DNA from: Endozoicomonas sp. G2_2
GTDB lineage: Bacteria; Pseudomonadota; Gammaproteobacteria; Nevskiales; Salinisphaeraceae
Assembly: GCF_017744135.1 (NCBI RefSeq)
Contig: NZ_JAGHQU010000005.1
Location: 124,001 to 188,000, forward strand
Direction of reading: 5' to 3'
Length of the DNA stretch: 64,000 nucleotides
Position numbers and translations under genes: made by a program. Position 1 is the stretch's first letter, and each line of letters begins with the position of its first letter. Below the pieces are notes generated by a model. It saw only the letters and a program-made list of their open reading frames with translations, had not been told where the DNA came from and searched no databases. This document shows positions 1-8,666 of this stretch, piece after piece.

Positions 1-789
1 ACCGCGATCTGGGCCGGCGAAAAGCTCGGCGTGCCGGTGGTCGATCACTGGTGGCAGACCGAGACCGCCTGGCCGATGAGCGCCAACCCGCTCGGCATCG
101 AAAGGCTCGACGTGCCGCTCGGCTCTGCGGGCCGGCCTATTCCCGGCTACGACACCCACGTGCTCGCGCCCGACGGCGCAGAAGTACCCAACGGCGAAAT
201 GGGCGATATCTGCGTGAAGCTGCCGTTGCCGCCCGGCTGCTTTCCCACCCTCTGGCAGAACGACGAGCGCTACAAGTCCTCGTATCTGGAGCAGTTTCCT
301 GGCTACTACCGCTCGGGCGACGCCGGGTATTTCGATACCGACGGCAATCTGTGGGTGATGAGCCGGGTCGACGACATCATCAACGTCGCCGGCCATCGCC
401 TGTCCACCGGCATGATCGAGGAAGTCATCGCCGCCCACCCGGACGTGGCCGAGGCCGCAGTGGTGGGCGCAGCGGATGCCGACAAGGGCCAGCTGCCGGT
501 GGCGATGGTGGTGCTCAAGTCGAGCGCGAGCCGCGCCGCGGACGAGATCGTCGCCGAACTGATCGCCAACGTGCGCGAACAGATCGGCCCGGTCGCGGCC
601 TTCAAGCATGCCGCGATCGTCGATCGCCTGCCCAAGACGCGTTCCGGCAAAGTGGTCAGGGCCACGCTGCGCCAGATCGCCGACGGCAAGGAATGGGCAA
701 CGCCGGCGACCATCGACGACCCGGCGATTCTCACCGAAATAGAAGAGCAGCTGAGTCACATCGGTTACGCAAACAAGCGCGCGGACTGA
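1..789 (+). CDS. Propionyl-CoA/acetyl-CoA synthetase, C-terminal part (5' end outside the window)
   Basis: The reading frame is open from base 1, so this is the last 262 residues of an ANL-superfamily acyl-CoA synthetase (ATP + short-chain acid + CoA to acyl-CoA). The motif DHWWQTET sits near fragment residue 15, the adenylate-binding YYRSGD near residue 102, and the hinge and C-terminal domain follow with DDIINVAGHRLS. The catalytic lysine lies in KTRSGK, encoded around 634-651. The WWQTET form and the ending fit the PrpE/AcsA branch. The exact acid (acetate or propionate) cannot be settled without the N-terminal half. The next gene starts about 70 bases downstream on the same strand but is functionally unrelated. 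Confidence 0.9.
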   Translation, partial: TAIWAGEKLGVPVVDHWWQTETAWPMSANPLGIERLDVPLGSAGRPIPGYDTHVLAPDGAEVPNGEMGDICVKLPLPPGCFPTLWQNDERYKSSYLEQFPGYYRSGDAGYFDTDGNLWVMSRVDDIINVAGHRLSTGMIEEVIAAHPDVAEAAVVGAADADKGQLPVAMVVLKSSASRAADEIVAELIANVREQIGPVAAFKHAAIVDRLPKTRSGKVVRATLRQIADGKEWATPATIDDPAILTEIEEQLSHIGYANKRAD

Positions 790-858
790 AACGCGCGCTT
801 TTCCCAATCGACAGAAACAGGTGTCCGGCCGCCGCAGTTGCGCTACCGTAGCGGCGTG

Positions 859-2277
859 ATGGATTTGGATTCGAGGGGGCCGGGCTTGCGTCTCGGGTGG
901 CGGATCGCCCTTGTGGCGGTCGTGATGATCTCGTGTCTGCCGGCCGTGGCGGCCGCCGACTATGCCGAGGGCGCGCGGGCCTTCGAGCGCCGCGACTATG
1001 CGGCCGCGCACACGATCTGGGCGCCGCTCGCCGAGGCCAACGACCCGCGCGCGCAATATGGTCTGGGCCTGCTGCATGCCAACGGCTGGGGCACGGACCG
1101 GGACGCGCTGCGCGCCCAGCACTGGTACACCATGGCGGCCGAACGCGGGCATCCGGGCGCCCAGTACAATCTCGCGGTGATGCGCGATACCGGCAACGGC
1201 ATTCCCCGCGACTCGGCCCAGGCCGGGTTCTGGTACACGGAGGCCGCCCGCCAAGGCTTGCCGTCGGCGGCCTACAACCTCGCGCTCATGACGCTGGCCG
1301 GCGACGGGCTGCGCCGCGAGCCGGCGAAGGCGGTGGCGTGGCTGGACCGGGCGCGGCCAATGGATCGGGCACGCCTGATCGCCGCATTGCCCGAGGTGGA
1401 AGTCGCCGTGCGAGCGGCCAATATCCGTGCGAAACCGGCGCGCGATGCGGAGATCGTCGGCAACGCGCGGCGCGGCGAGCGCCTGCGCGTGTTCGCCCGC
1501 CAGGGCGACTGGCGCGAGATATGGCAGATGAACGCCGAGGGCGCGACGCGCGCCATTGGCTGGATCGCCGCACGGCTGTTGAATGGCCTGCCGGCCGCCG
1601 ATGCCGCGGCCGTACGCCTCGACCGATTCGAATATGGCCCGCTCACCGATCTGAAGGCACGTTGGGCCCGCCGTCCGGCGCCGCCCACGGTCGCCACGAC
1701 CACCGCCGGCGGCGATGCCCCGCCGGCCTCCGGGCGCCTGTTGCGCAACTCGGGCTGGCTCGCGGGCTTCGACGCCTTCGACGTGGGCGAGACACGCGGG
1801 CGTGCCGTGCGGGTGGCCACCGAGCGGCTGAACGTGCGAGCCGCGCCGTCCACGAACGCCGCGGTACTGCTGCAGCTGGGCCACGACGATATCGTGCAGG
1901 TGGTCGGGCGCCGCAGTGGTTGGCGGCGGATTCTGCTGCCCGGTCAGGCCGGTAGCGGTTGGGTCGCCGCGTTCCTGCTTGGCGATTACCAGCCGCCGCC
2001 CGGCGAGCACCTGCCGGGCCGCGCCGCCCGCATCGGCGCGCGTGACGTGAATCTGCGCGGTGGCCCGAGCATGGGCGCGCGCGTACTCGGCCAGCTCACC
2101 CGCGGCGAGTCGGTGCGCATCATCGACTCGCACCGCGGCTGGCGCGAAGTGACGGTGCCCGGCACATCGCGCCACGGCTGGGTCGCGGCGTTTCTGATTG
2201 CCGGCGAAACACCGCCTCCGATGACCACCGCCGAGAACGCCCGCTCCGACGATCCGGTCGGCGAAAGCGGCGGCTGA
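859..2277 (+). CDS. Exported Sel1-repeat protein with three SH3-like domains
   Basis: About 472 residues from the ATG at 859; an in-frame TTG at 838 is possible but less likely. An N-terminal signal peptide (hydrophobic core, then AVAAADY) predicts export to the periplasm. Residues about 35-165 form TPR-like Sel1 repeats, seen as recurring AQYGLGLLHANG, AQYNLAVM and AAYNLALM. Three bacterial SH3-type domains follow, each with the NIRAKPA/LNVRAAPS/VNLRGGPS signature and a GWIAA/GWVAAF end. Such proteins usually bind peptidoglycan or scaffold envelope complexes; the precise partner is unknown. The next gene is a shorter paralogue of the same architecture about 37 bases downstream, so the two are probably co-transcribed. 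Confidence 0.8.
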   Translation: MDLDSRGPGLRLGWRIALVAVVMISCLPAVAAADYAEGARAFERRDYAAAHTIWAPLAEANDPRAQYGLGLLHANGWGTDRDALRAQHWYTMAAERGHPGAQYNLAVMRDTGNGIPRDSAQAGFWYTEAARQGLPSAAYNLALMTLAGDGLRREPAKAVAWLDRARPMDRARLIAALPEVEVAVRAANIRAKPARDAEIVGNARRGERLRVFARQGDWREIWQMNAEGATRAIGWIAARLLNGLPAADAAAVRLDRFEYGPLTDLKARWARRPAPPTVATTTAGGDAPPASGRLLRNSGWLAGFDAFDVGETRGRAVRVATERLNVRAAPSTNAAVLLQLGHDDIVQVVGRRSGWRRILLPGQAGSGWVAAFLLGDYQPPPGEHLPGRAARIGARDVNLRGGPSMGARVLGQLTRGESVRIIDSHRGWREVTVPGTSRHGWVAAFLIAGETPPPMTTAENARSDDPVGESGG

Positions 2278-2314
2278 CATCATCGCGGGTCGATGGACAA
2301 CCGGGGCGCGCCGC

Positions 2315-3403
2315 ATGGCGGCCGCGGCGCTTGCGGGCTTTGTGCTGCAGCTCGCCGTGCCCGCATGGGGCGATTTCAACGACGGCGTGGCCGCCTATCA
2401 GCGTGGCGACTACGCCGCCGCGCGAAACGCCTGGCAGCCGCTGGCCGAATCCGGCCAGTCGAACGCGCAATTCAACCTGGCGCTGCTGTACGCCAACGGC
2501 CTCGGCGTGGCGCAATCGCCCCCCGAGGCGCGGCGCTGGTTCCAGGCGGCCGCCGAGCAGGGCAATACCCAGGCGCAGTACAACCTGGCGCTGATGCTGC
2601 AGGCCGGCGACGGAGTCCCGCGCGATATTCGCGCCGCGCGGCAGTGGTATGAAAAAGCCGCGCGCGCCGGCCTGGCCGCGGCCCAGAACAACCTCGGGCT
2701 GATGTATCTCAACGGCGACGGCATGCCGCCGGACCAGGCCCGCGCCATTCGCTGGCTGGGCCGGGCCGCGGGGCGCAGCGCGCAGGCGAAGCGTAATCTC
2801 GACCAGTTGGCCGAAGGGCTGTCCAGCGCGCGTGTCGACGCCAGCCGGGTCAACGTGCGTGCCGGGCCGTCGCGCCAGTCACGTGTGGTCGACCAGGTGG
2901 GCGCCAACGATGTCGGGCTGCGGCTGGATGCCCGCGCCGGCTGGTCGCGGCTCTGGTTCGTCGAGCGCGACACGATCGGCTGGATTGCCGATCGCCTGCT
3001 GGCGGGCGGCGAGCCCGAGGCGGCACGCGCCGAAACGGCGCCGAGCGGCGCGCAAACACCCGCGCTCGTCGCGGATGACGACCTGCGCGATCGCGTCGCG
3101 CCGACTTCCGATACGCCGGAACAGACTGCCCCGCCGACGCGCAAGCGCACCCGTTTCACCATTGCCAGCGCCTCGGCCGACCTGCGTGCCGAACCGGCGC
3201 GCGATGCGCCGGTGCGCGAGCGTCTCAAGTACGGCACCGCCGTGGTCCAGCTCTCGCGGGATGGCGGCTGGCGCCGGGTGCGCAGCCTGGATAGCGGCCA
3301 GGAGGGCTGGGTTTCGGCCTTCGTGCTGGCCTGGGACGAAGCCGCGGAGGCCCGTGCCGGCAAGACCAGGCGGCGTGCCGGAGCGGGCAGTGGCGGCGGC
3401 TAG
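2315..3403 (+). CDS. Exported Sel1-repeat protein with two SH3-like domains (paralogue of the upstream gene)
   Basis: 362 residues starting at the ATG at 2315, the only good start after the in-frame stop at 2276. The signal peptide ends near AVPAWG|DFND. Residues about 22-150 are Sel1 repeats (AQFNLALLYANG, AQYNLALMLQAG, AQNNLGLMYLNG). Two SH3-like domains follow (VNVRAGPS near 177 and ADLRAEPA near 287), separated by a Pro/Thr/Ala-rich linker. Same domain order as the preceding gene but with one SH3 unit fewer, which points to tandem duplication with domain loss or gain. Its TAG stop overlaps the stop of the convergent GNAT gene within one CTAG. Confidence 0.8.
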   Translation: MAAAALAGFVLQLAVPAWGDFNDGVAAYQRGDYAAARNAWQPLAESGQSNAQFNLALLYANGLGVAQSPPEARRWFQAAAEQGNTQAQYNLALMLQAGDGVPRDIRAARQWYEKAARAGLAAAQNNLGLMYLNGDGMPPDQARAIRWLGRAAGRSAQAKRNLDQLAEGLSSARVDASRVNVRAGPSRQSRVVDQVGANDVGLRLDARAGWSRLWFVERDTIGWIADRLLAGGEPEAARAETAPSGAQTPALVADDDLRDRVAPTSDTPEQTAPPTRKRTRFTIASASADLRAEPARDAPVRERLKYGTAVVQLSRDGGWRRVRSLDSGQEGWVSAFVLAWDEAAEARAGKTRRRAGAGSGGG

Positions 3404-3915
3404 TGGGGCTCGACCGGCCGCTGCATGATGTAGTCGTCCATCACGAAGCCGTTGCCGATGGGTTTCACGTGGGTCTTTTCCACCTCGAAACCGAAGCGCC
3501 GGTAAACGGCGACCGCGCTGTCGTTGGTGCGATTGACGCGTAGTCGCAGCGTCGTGGCGTTCAGGTCCGCCGCGGTTTCGAGCGCCCATTCGATAAGCCG
3601 GCGGGCGATACCCTGGCCGCGGGCGGTATCGAGCACGTAGAGCTTGTCGAGCCAGGCCGTGTCGCCGTCTTGGGCATCGGGAGAAACCGCGGCGAAGGCC
3701 AGCGCGTTTTGCTCGCGGCAGGCCAGCACGAAGCGCGTGCCGGCAGCCTGCTCGGCGGCGAGGGTGTCGAGATCGTAGCCGTGGGCGAGCATGTACTCGA
3801 TCTGGCCGACGGTGATGATGCCCGGATAGTGTTCGTGCCAGATACGCCGCGCCAGTGCGGCCAGGCGTTCGTGATCCTCGGTGCGCGTGGCCGGTTGCAG
3901 GGTGCAGGCGCTCAT
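3400..3915 (-). CDS. GNAT-family N-acetyltransferase
   Basis: 171 residues. The acetyl-CoA-binding motif is RGQGIARRLIEWA at about 99-111, preceded by LDKLYVLDTA on the beta-4 strand. The C-terminal NRTNDSAVAVYRRFGFE is the typical GNAT motif B. The substrate is not evident; the family acetylates amines on small molecules or proteins. It overlaps the upstream DUF1992 gene by four bases (ATGA), so the two are translationally coupled. Confidence 0.85.
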   Translation of the reverse strand: MSACTLQPATRTEDHERLAALARRIWHEHYPGIITVGQIEYMLAHGYDLDTLAAEQAAGTRFVLACREQNALAFAAVSPDAQDGDTAWLDKLYVLDTARGQGIARRLIEWALETAADLNATTLRLRVNRTNDSAVAVYRRFGFEVEKTHVKPIGNGFVMDDYIMQRPVEPH

Positions 3916-4301
3916 GGCGTGTCGCCGTTGCGGCTGTGAGCCAGCCGGTCGCGGATGGCTGGGCCGTAGGCGTGGTCGGCGAGCAGAGCGCGCCCGCGGC
4001 GTGTCTCGCGCAGCCGGGTTTCAAGCCAGCGCAGCCGGCGCGACAGGCGTTGCGATTCGGCGCTTTCCCGGCGCGTCATGCGTAGCAGATCCTCGATATC
4101 GCGGATCTCGCGCCGTGCCTCGAGCTCGGGCGGTACGAAGCCCGCGTTCTTGAGCAGTCGATAGCCGGCCCGGAGTTCGGGCGGCACGTCGCGATCGTCG
4201 TCCAGATCGAGCGGTTTGCCGGCGCCGGGCAGGTTGTCGAACTCGCCGCGTTCGGCGGCGGCGTCGATATGCGCGTCGGCCAGTCTTTCGAGTAGGCTCA
4301 T
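3912..4301 (-). CDS. DUF1992 (DnaJ-C28-like conserved domain) protein
   Basis: 129 residues. The opening residues, with ERLADAHIDAAAERGEFDNL and then PGAGKPLDLDDD, are the hallmark of the DUF1992 family, which in eukaryotes forms part of DNAJC28. The C-terminal half is a charged, Arg/Glu-rich helix. No enzymatic motif is visible and the bacterial function is not established. First gene of a two-gene operon with the GNAT gene, divergent from the hydrolase at 4373. Confidence 0.85.
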   Translation of the reverse strand: MSLLERLADAHIDAAAERGEFDNLPGAGKPLDLDDDRDVPPELRAGYRLLKNAGFVPPELEARREIRDIEDLLRMTRRESAESQRLSRRLRWLETRLRETRRGRALLADHAYGPAIRDRLAHSRNGDTP

Positions 4302-4372
4302 GCGCTTAAAATAACGTTTTTTGCCGACGGCTTGCAGCCGCTCGCGGCAATCTGCGATATCGAGGAACCTGC

Positions 4373-5332
4373 ATGAACGAGTTTCTGGCCCCCGACCTGG
4401 ACGGCGCGGATGTTGCCGATCGTGTCGAGGCCAACGGCCTTGAGCTGGCCTACGAGCAGTTCGGGCGCGATGATCACCCGGCGCTCATCCTCATCATGGG
4501 GTTGGGCACGCAGCTCACCGGCTGGCCCGATGCCTTCTGTCGCGCGCTCGCGGATACGGGTCTGCGCGTGCTGCGCTTCGACAATCGCGATATCGGCCTG
4601 TCGACCAAGTTCGACCGCGGCGCGCGCTATGACGGCGCCCGCAAGGCCTTCGTCAAGTCGCTGCTGGGCCGGCGTATCCGCACCGCGTACACGCTGGACG
4701 ATATGGTCGCCGACACCATCGGTCTGATGGATGGCCTCGGTATCGACAGGGCGCATCTGGTCGGTGCGTCCATGGGTGGCATGATCGCCCAGCTCGTGAC
4801 CGCCCAGTATCCCGAACGCGTCGCCACGCTGACCTCGATCATGTCCACCTCGGGGGCGCGGGGCCTGCCGCGCGGGCGCATGAAGGTGCTGATGCGACTC
4901 GGCAAGGCGCCGAAACGCAATGACCCGGATATCGTGGCCCGCCACATGGCGCGCACCATGCGCATGATCGGCAGCCCGGAATACGGCCGTAGCCTCGAAG
5001 ACTGGACCAGCGAGATCCGGCGCAACGTCAAGCGCAGCTATTACCCCGCGGGTACCCAGCGCCAGATGCTCGCGGTGATGGCCGCGCCCTCGCGCGTGGC
5101 CATGCTCGGCGAGATCACCCATCCGGCGCTGGTGATTCATGGCAAGGCCGATCCGCTGCTGCCGGTCGCGCATGGTCGCGACACCGCCCGCAGCCTGCCG
5201 AACGCGCAATACGAGGAGATCGACGGCATGGGCCACGACCTGCCGCCGCGCCTGCTGCCGCGATTCGTGGCTTTGATCTCGGCGTTGGCCCACGGCGATC
5301 CGGCGCGCCCGGCCGGCGAGCCGTATATCTAG
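4373..5332 (+). CDS. Alpha/beta-hydrolase fold protein
   Basis: 319 residues, start preceded by a GAGGAA ribosome binding site. The nucleophile elbow GASMGG places the catalytic serine at about residue 133. The acid is probably the Asp in HGKADPLLP and the histidine is in MGHDLPP near the C-terminus. FDNRDIGLST after the first strands is common in esterases and proline-iminopeptidase-like hydrolases. The substrate cannot be assigned. The stop codon shares a CTAG with the stop of the convergent radical SAM gene. Confidence 0.85.
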   Translation: MNEFLAPDLDGADVADRVEANGLELAYEQFGRDDHPALILIMGLGTQLTGWPDAFCRALADTGLRVLRFDNRDIGLSTKFDRGARYDGARKAFVKSLLGRRIRTAYTLDDMVADTIGLMDGLGIDRAHLVGASMGGMIAQLVTAQYPERVATLTSIMSTSGARGLPRGRMKVLMRLGKAPKRNDPDIVARHMARTMRMIGSPEYGRSLEDWTSEIRRNVKRSYYPAGTQRQMLAVMAAPSRVAMLGEITHPALVIHGKADPLLPVAHGRDTARSLPNAQYEEIDGMGHDLPPRLLPRFVALISALAHGDPARPAGEPYI

Positions 5333-6420
5333 CCGAAATCCAGGCTCTGCTGGTCGCCGGTGGCCGGCGGACAGCGAAACCGGCTGCTGTCCAGCGGCAA
5401 GCGTCGGCGTGCACCGATACCGGCGCGCTTGCAGGCCAGTTCGAAGCGCCGTGCGAGCAACTGTGCATGAACGCCGCTGCCGCGCATGCGCGTGCCCCAG
5501 CGGGAATCGTAGTCGCGTCCGCCGTGCATCTGCTGGATCAGGCTCATGACATGATCCGCGCGCTGCGGGTAGTGGGTATCCAGCCATTCGCGGAACAGGC
5601 CGCTGATGCTGTGCGGCAGGCGCAACAACACATAGCCCGCAGTGGCCGCCCCGGCAGCGGCGGATTTTTCCACCAGCGACTCCAGCTCGTGGTCGGTGAT
5701 CGCCGGGATGACCGGCGCGACCAGCACGCCGACCGGCACGCCAGCGTCGGCCAGCGCCGTGATCGCGCGCAGACGTTGCTGCGGCCCGGCCGCGCGCGGC
5801 TCGAGCGTGCGTTTGATGCCGGCATCGAGGCTGGTCATGCTCACCATCACGCTGACCAGACCGCGCTCGGCCATCGCCGCCAGGCGGTCGATGTCGCGCG
5901 TGATCAGCGCCCCCTTGGTGATGATCGACAGCGGCTGGTTGGAGCGATCGGCCACGGCGAGCAGATCACGGGTGACGCCGAGCTGGCGCTCGTCCGGCTG
6001 GTAGGGGTCGGTATTCGCGCCGAGCGTGATGGGTTCGCAGCGGTAGCCGGGCGCGCGTAGTTCGGCCTCGAAGCGCGCCGCGGCATCGGGCTTGTAGTAG
6101 ATCTCGGTTTCGAAATCGAGGCCGGCCGAATGATCCAGGTACTCATGCGTCGGCCGCGCGAAACAGTAGATACAGCCGTGGCTGCAGCCCTTGTAGGGGT
6201 TGATCGAGGCGTTGAAGGGCACGTCCGGCGAGTTGTTGCGGCTGATGACGCGCCGCGCCGGGTCGGCGTGCAGCTGTGTGGCCGGACGCACCGGCGTGTC
6301 TTCTGCATCGTCCGCGCCGCCCCAGCCGTCATCGAAGTCCACGGCATGGGCCGCCGAAAAACGCGACGCACGATTACTGAGCGCGCCGCGGCTCTTGTGA
6401 TGGGTTGGGATATGGCGCAT
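5329..6420 (-). CDS. PA0069-family radical SAM protein
   Basis: About 363 residues from the ATG at 6418-6420. The radical SAM cluster motif CSHGCIYC (CX3CX2C) is at about 79-86, preceded by INPYKG, and the N-terminus carries the family signature SRGALSN. YCFARPTHEYLD and GANTDPYQPDE are typical of the spore-photoproduct-lyase-like PA0069/SplB group. The longer open frame upstream has no better start and lacks family similarity. A perfect LexA-type operator lies 7 bases upstream of the ATG, so induction by DNA damage is likely. PA0069 of Pseudomonas aeruginosa is, from recall, also in the LexA regulon. The reaction catalysed is unknown; a DNA-damage role is an inference. Confidence 0.88.
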   Translation of the reverse strand: MRHIPTHHKSRGALSNRASRFSAAHAVDFDDGWGGADDAEDTPVRPATQLHADPARRVISRNNSPDVPFNASINPYKGCSHGCIYCFARPTHEYLDHSAGLDFETEIYYKPDAAARFEAELRAPGYRCEPITLGANTDPYQPDERQLGVTRDLLAVADRSNQPLSIITKGALITRDIDRLAAMAERGLVSVMVSMTSLDAGIKRTLEPRAAGPQQRLRAITALADAGVPVGVLVAPVIPAITDHELESLVEKSAAAGAATAGYVLLRLPHSISGLFREWLDTHYPQRADHVMSLIQQMHGGRDYDSRWGTRMRGSGVHAQLLARRFELACKRAGIGARRRLPLDSSRFRCPPATGDQQSLDFG

Positions 6421-6424
6421 CCGG

Positions 6425-6446
6425 AAACTGTATAAACGAACAGTTT
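6425..6446 (-). promoter_or_regulatory. LexA operator (SOS box) for the PA0069-type gene
   Basis: Two 7-base arms, AAACTGT and ACAGTTT, are perfectly inverted around 8 bases, matching the gammaproteobacterial SOS consensus CTGT-N8-ACAG exactly. On the minus strand the same stretch contains TATACA, a plausible -10 element. LexA binding would therefore block the promoter directly. The distance to the ATG implies a leaderless or very short 5' leader. Confidence 0.85.
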
Positions 6447-6464
6447 TGAGCGCAAGATGCGCGG

Positions 6465-7223
6465 TCAGGGGGTGATGGTCTTGCCCGCCCAGTCGAAGAT
6501 CTGGCCGCTGTCCTCTGGCGTCAGTGTCGACAGCACGTCGAGCAGGTGGCGCGCGGCGGTGTCGCGCGATTGCAGCTGCTTGTCCGGCACGTTGCGCTGG
6601 AAGGGTTCGGACAGCCCGGTATCGACCGTGCCGGGGTGCAGGCCCACGCAGATCAGCTGTTTCGAGCGCCGGCGCAGCTCGATCGAGGCCGTGCGCGTGA
6701 ACTGGTTCTGTGCGGCCTTGCTGGCACGGTAGGCATACCAGCCGCCGAGCCCGTTGTCCGATATCGAGCCCACGCGCGCCGACAGGCTGGCGATCACGGC
6801 GCGCTCGCCGTGGCACAGCAGGTCGTGAAAATGCTTGATCATCAGCAGCGGGCCGCTTGCGTTCACGGCAAAGGCGCGGGCGAGGTGTGCCGGCTCGACA
6901 TCGGCCAGTTTCTTCTCGGGCCACATGCCCTGATCGTCGTGGAGCAGGCCGCCGCAGGTGATCATCAGATCGAGCCGCGCGGTGAGCGCGCCGATGCGTG
7001 ACCGGGCCGCGGCGATGCTGTCTTCGTCGGCGAGATCGAGCGCCACGACCTGTAGCCGTTCGTCGCCATGTTCCTGCGCGAGACGCGCCAGTGTCGAGGC
7101 CTGCTCGGGGTCGCGCACGCTGGTGATGACGCGGGCCCGTTCGTCGTCAGCCAGCAGCCGTTCGACGAACGCCAGGCCCAGCCCGCGGCCGCCACCCTGT
7201 ATGAAGTAGTGTCGGGTCGGCAT
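6465..7223 (-). CDS. Short-chain dehydrogenase/reductase (C-factor/CsgA-like)
   Basis: About 252 residues from the ATG at 7223; the open frame continues upstream without homology. The cofactor motif is GGGRGLG at 10-16, a variant of TGxxxGxG. The catalytic Tyr and Lys lie in YRASK at about 163-167. The NAG-type motif is replaced by TCGGLL. The overall pattern fits the C-signal/C-factor-like SDR subgroup; the substrate is unknown. It is transcribed divergently from the diguanylate cyclase. Confidence 0.82.
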   Translation of the reverse strand: MPTRHYFIQGGGRGLGLAFVERLLADDERARVITSVRDPEQASTLARLAQEHGDERLQVVALDLADEDSIAAARSRIGALTARLDLMITCGGLLHDDQGMWPEKKLADVEPAHLARAFAVNASGPLLMIKHFHDLLCHGERAVIASLSARVGSISDNGLGGWYAYRASKAAQNQFTRTASIELRRRSKQLICVGLHPGTVDTGLSEPFQRNVPDKQLQSRDTAARHLLDVLSTLTPEDSGQIFDWAGKTITP

Positions 7224-7364
7224 ATATCTCCAATCGTTGTGTCTGCGCATCGTCAGCCGATGGTCGCGGTGTCGCGCCGGGCTGGAATGGCAGATACTAG
7301 GTATGGCGCAACTATTTTTAGTGCAAGCCGACGATGCGTGGGATACTCGCATCGCGGGGAATTA

Positions 7365-8666
7365 ATGAAATCGTCTTCCACTGACCTATATAGCCTGAAC
7401 CTGGCTGTGTCGATGCAGCCTGCCGATACGGCACAGGAGGCGCCGACGCGTCTCATTCAGCGCCAGATTGATCGCGGCTTTGTCGGGCTGCGGTTCATGC
7501 CCGCGCTTGAGCGTGAGTTTCACGGCTATCTGCGTCAGTCCAGCCGCCTGAGCCGGGCCAGCCTGATCTTTCTGGCCGTTGCCGGCGTGCTGTCATCCGC
7601 GCTCATCGACTCGAGCTGGCTGGGCCTGCCTTTCGAACTGGTCGGCACCACGCGACTGATCCAGTTCACCGTGATGATGCCGATGGCCCTGATCTGCACG
7701 CTGTTGTGCCTGCGCTATCCTGCGTCCCGGTCGATGGAGGTCGGCATACTTCTTCTGTTTGCGGTCATGGTCGCCGGTCTGCTGGGCCAGCGTGTGGTGG
7801 ATTCCCAGCAGGGCTTCGACCTGCCGCTGGAACTGATCGGCGCGACCGCGGTTGCCATGTTCTGCCTGTCGCGGGTGCGTTTCTGGGTCCAGTTGCCGTT
7901 GCTTCTGGCCATTGCCGTGGTCACCGTCCTGGTCGAGCTGAGCCTTGTCCACCTCGGCGACTCGGGCTACTACGACATGTTTGCCACCGGGGTCCTGTTC
8001 ATCGTCGCCCTGCTCGCAGGCTATTCGTCCGAATACACCATCCGCTGGACTTGGCTTAATGCGACGCTGCTGCGCTATCTATCGCGGCTGGACCGGCTGA
8101 CCGGGCTGCTCAACCGTCACGCGCTGGAAAGCGCGCTCGCCAGTGCTCACGCCCATGCCCTGCGCGAGCGCAAGGGTTATGCCGTCGCGATGATCGATAT
8201 CGACGCCTTCGGCGCCTACAACGATCATTATGGTCACCAATATGGCGACGCCGCGCTGCAGCAGGTCGCCGACGCGTTGTCCGATCATGCGCGTCGGCCG
8301 CTCGATGCCTGCGGTCGCTACGGCGGTGAGGAATTCGTGCTGCTGTGGATGGATTGCGGCGCCGAGCAATCGCGTGCGCTGGCCGAGTCCGTGCGCGAGG
8401 TGGTCGAGCGCGAGCGTATCGCGCATGCCGAATCACCGGCCGCGCCCTGGGTGACGGTGAGCGTGGGGCTATGCCATGTGGATGCCGATCGCACGGATGC
8501 GCCGATCGAATCGGTGCTGCGCGAGGCCGACCGCGCGCTGTATGCCGCCAAGAGCGAAGGCCGCAATCGGGTGGTCTACACCCGTTATCGCAGCGGCGTG
8601 GCCGATGAGAACGACGAAACCCTGCCCCTTGCGTGGCCGCGCAAGACGCATTCGGGTACGCGCTAG
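7365..8666 (+). CDS. Membrane-anchored diguanylate cyclase (GGDEF domain)
   Basis: 433 residues from the ATG at 7365, preceded by GGGGA. Residues about 62-225 hold about six hydrophobic helices, the sensory membrane region. A GGDEF domain follows, with active-site motif GGEEF at about 320-324. An inhibitory I-site RPLD stands at 311-314, exactly five residues upstream. Both sites intact predicts an active, product-inhibited synthase of cyclic di-GMP. No PAS, HAMP or EAL domain is visible. It shares a CTAG stop overlap with the convergent small membrane protein. Confidence 0.92.
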   Translation: MKSSSTDLYSLNLAVSMQPADTAQEAPTRLIQRQIDRGFVGLRFMPALEREFHGYLRQSSRLSRASLIFLAVAGVLSSALIDSSWLGLPFELVGTTRLIQFTVMMPMALICTLLCLRYPASRSMEVGILLLFAVMVAGLLGQRVVDSQQGFDLPLELIGATAVAMFCLSRVRFWVQLPLLLAIAVVTVLVELSLVHLGDSGYYDMFATGVLFIVALLAGYSSEYTIRWTWLNATLLRYLSRLDRLTGLLNRHALESALASAHAHALRERKGYAVAMIDIDAFGAYNDHYGHQYGDAALQQVADALSDHARRPLDACGRYGGEEFVLLWMDCGAEQSRALAESVREVVERERIAHAESPAAPWVTVSVGLCHVDADRTDAPIESVLREADRALYAAKSEGRNRVVYTRYRSGVADENDETLPLAWPRKTHSGTR

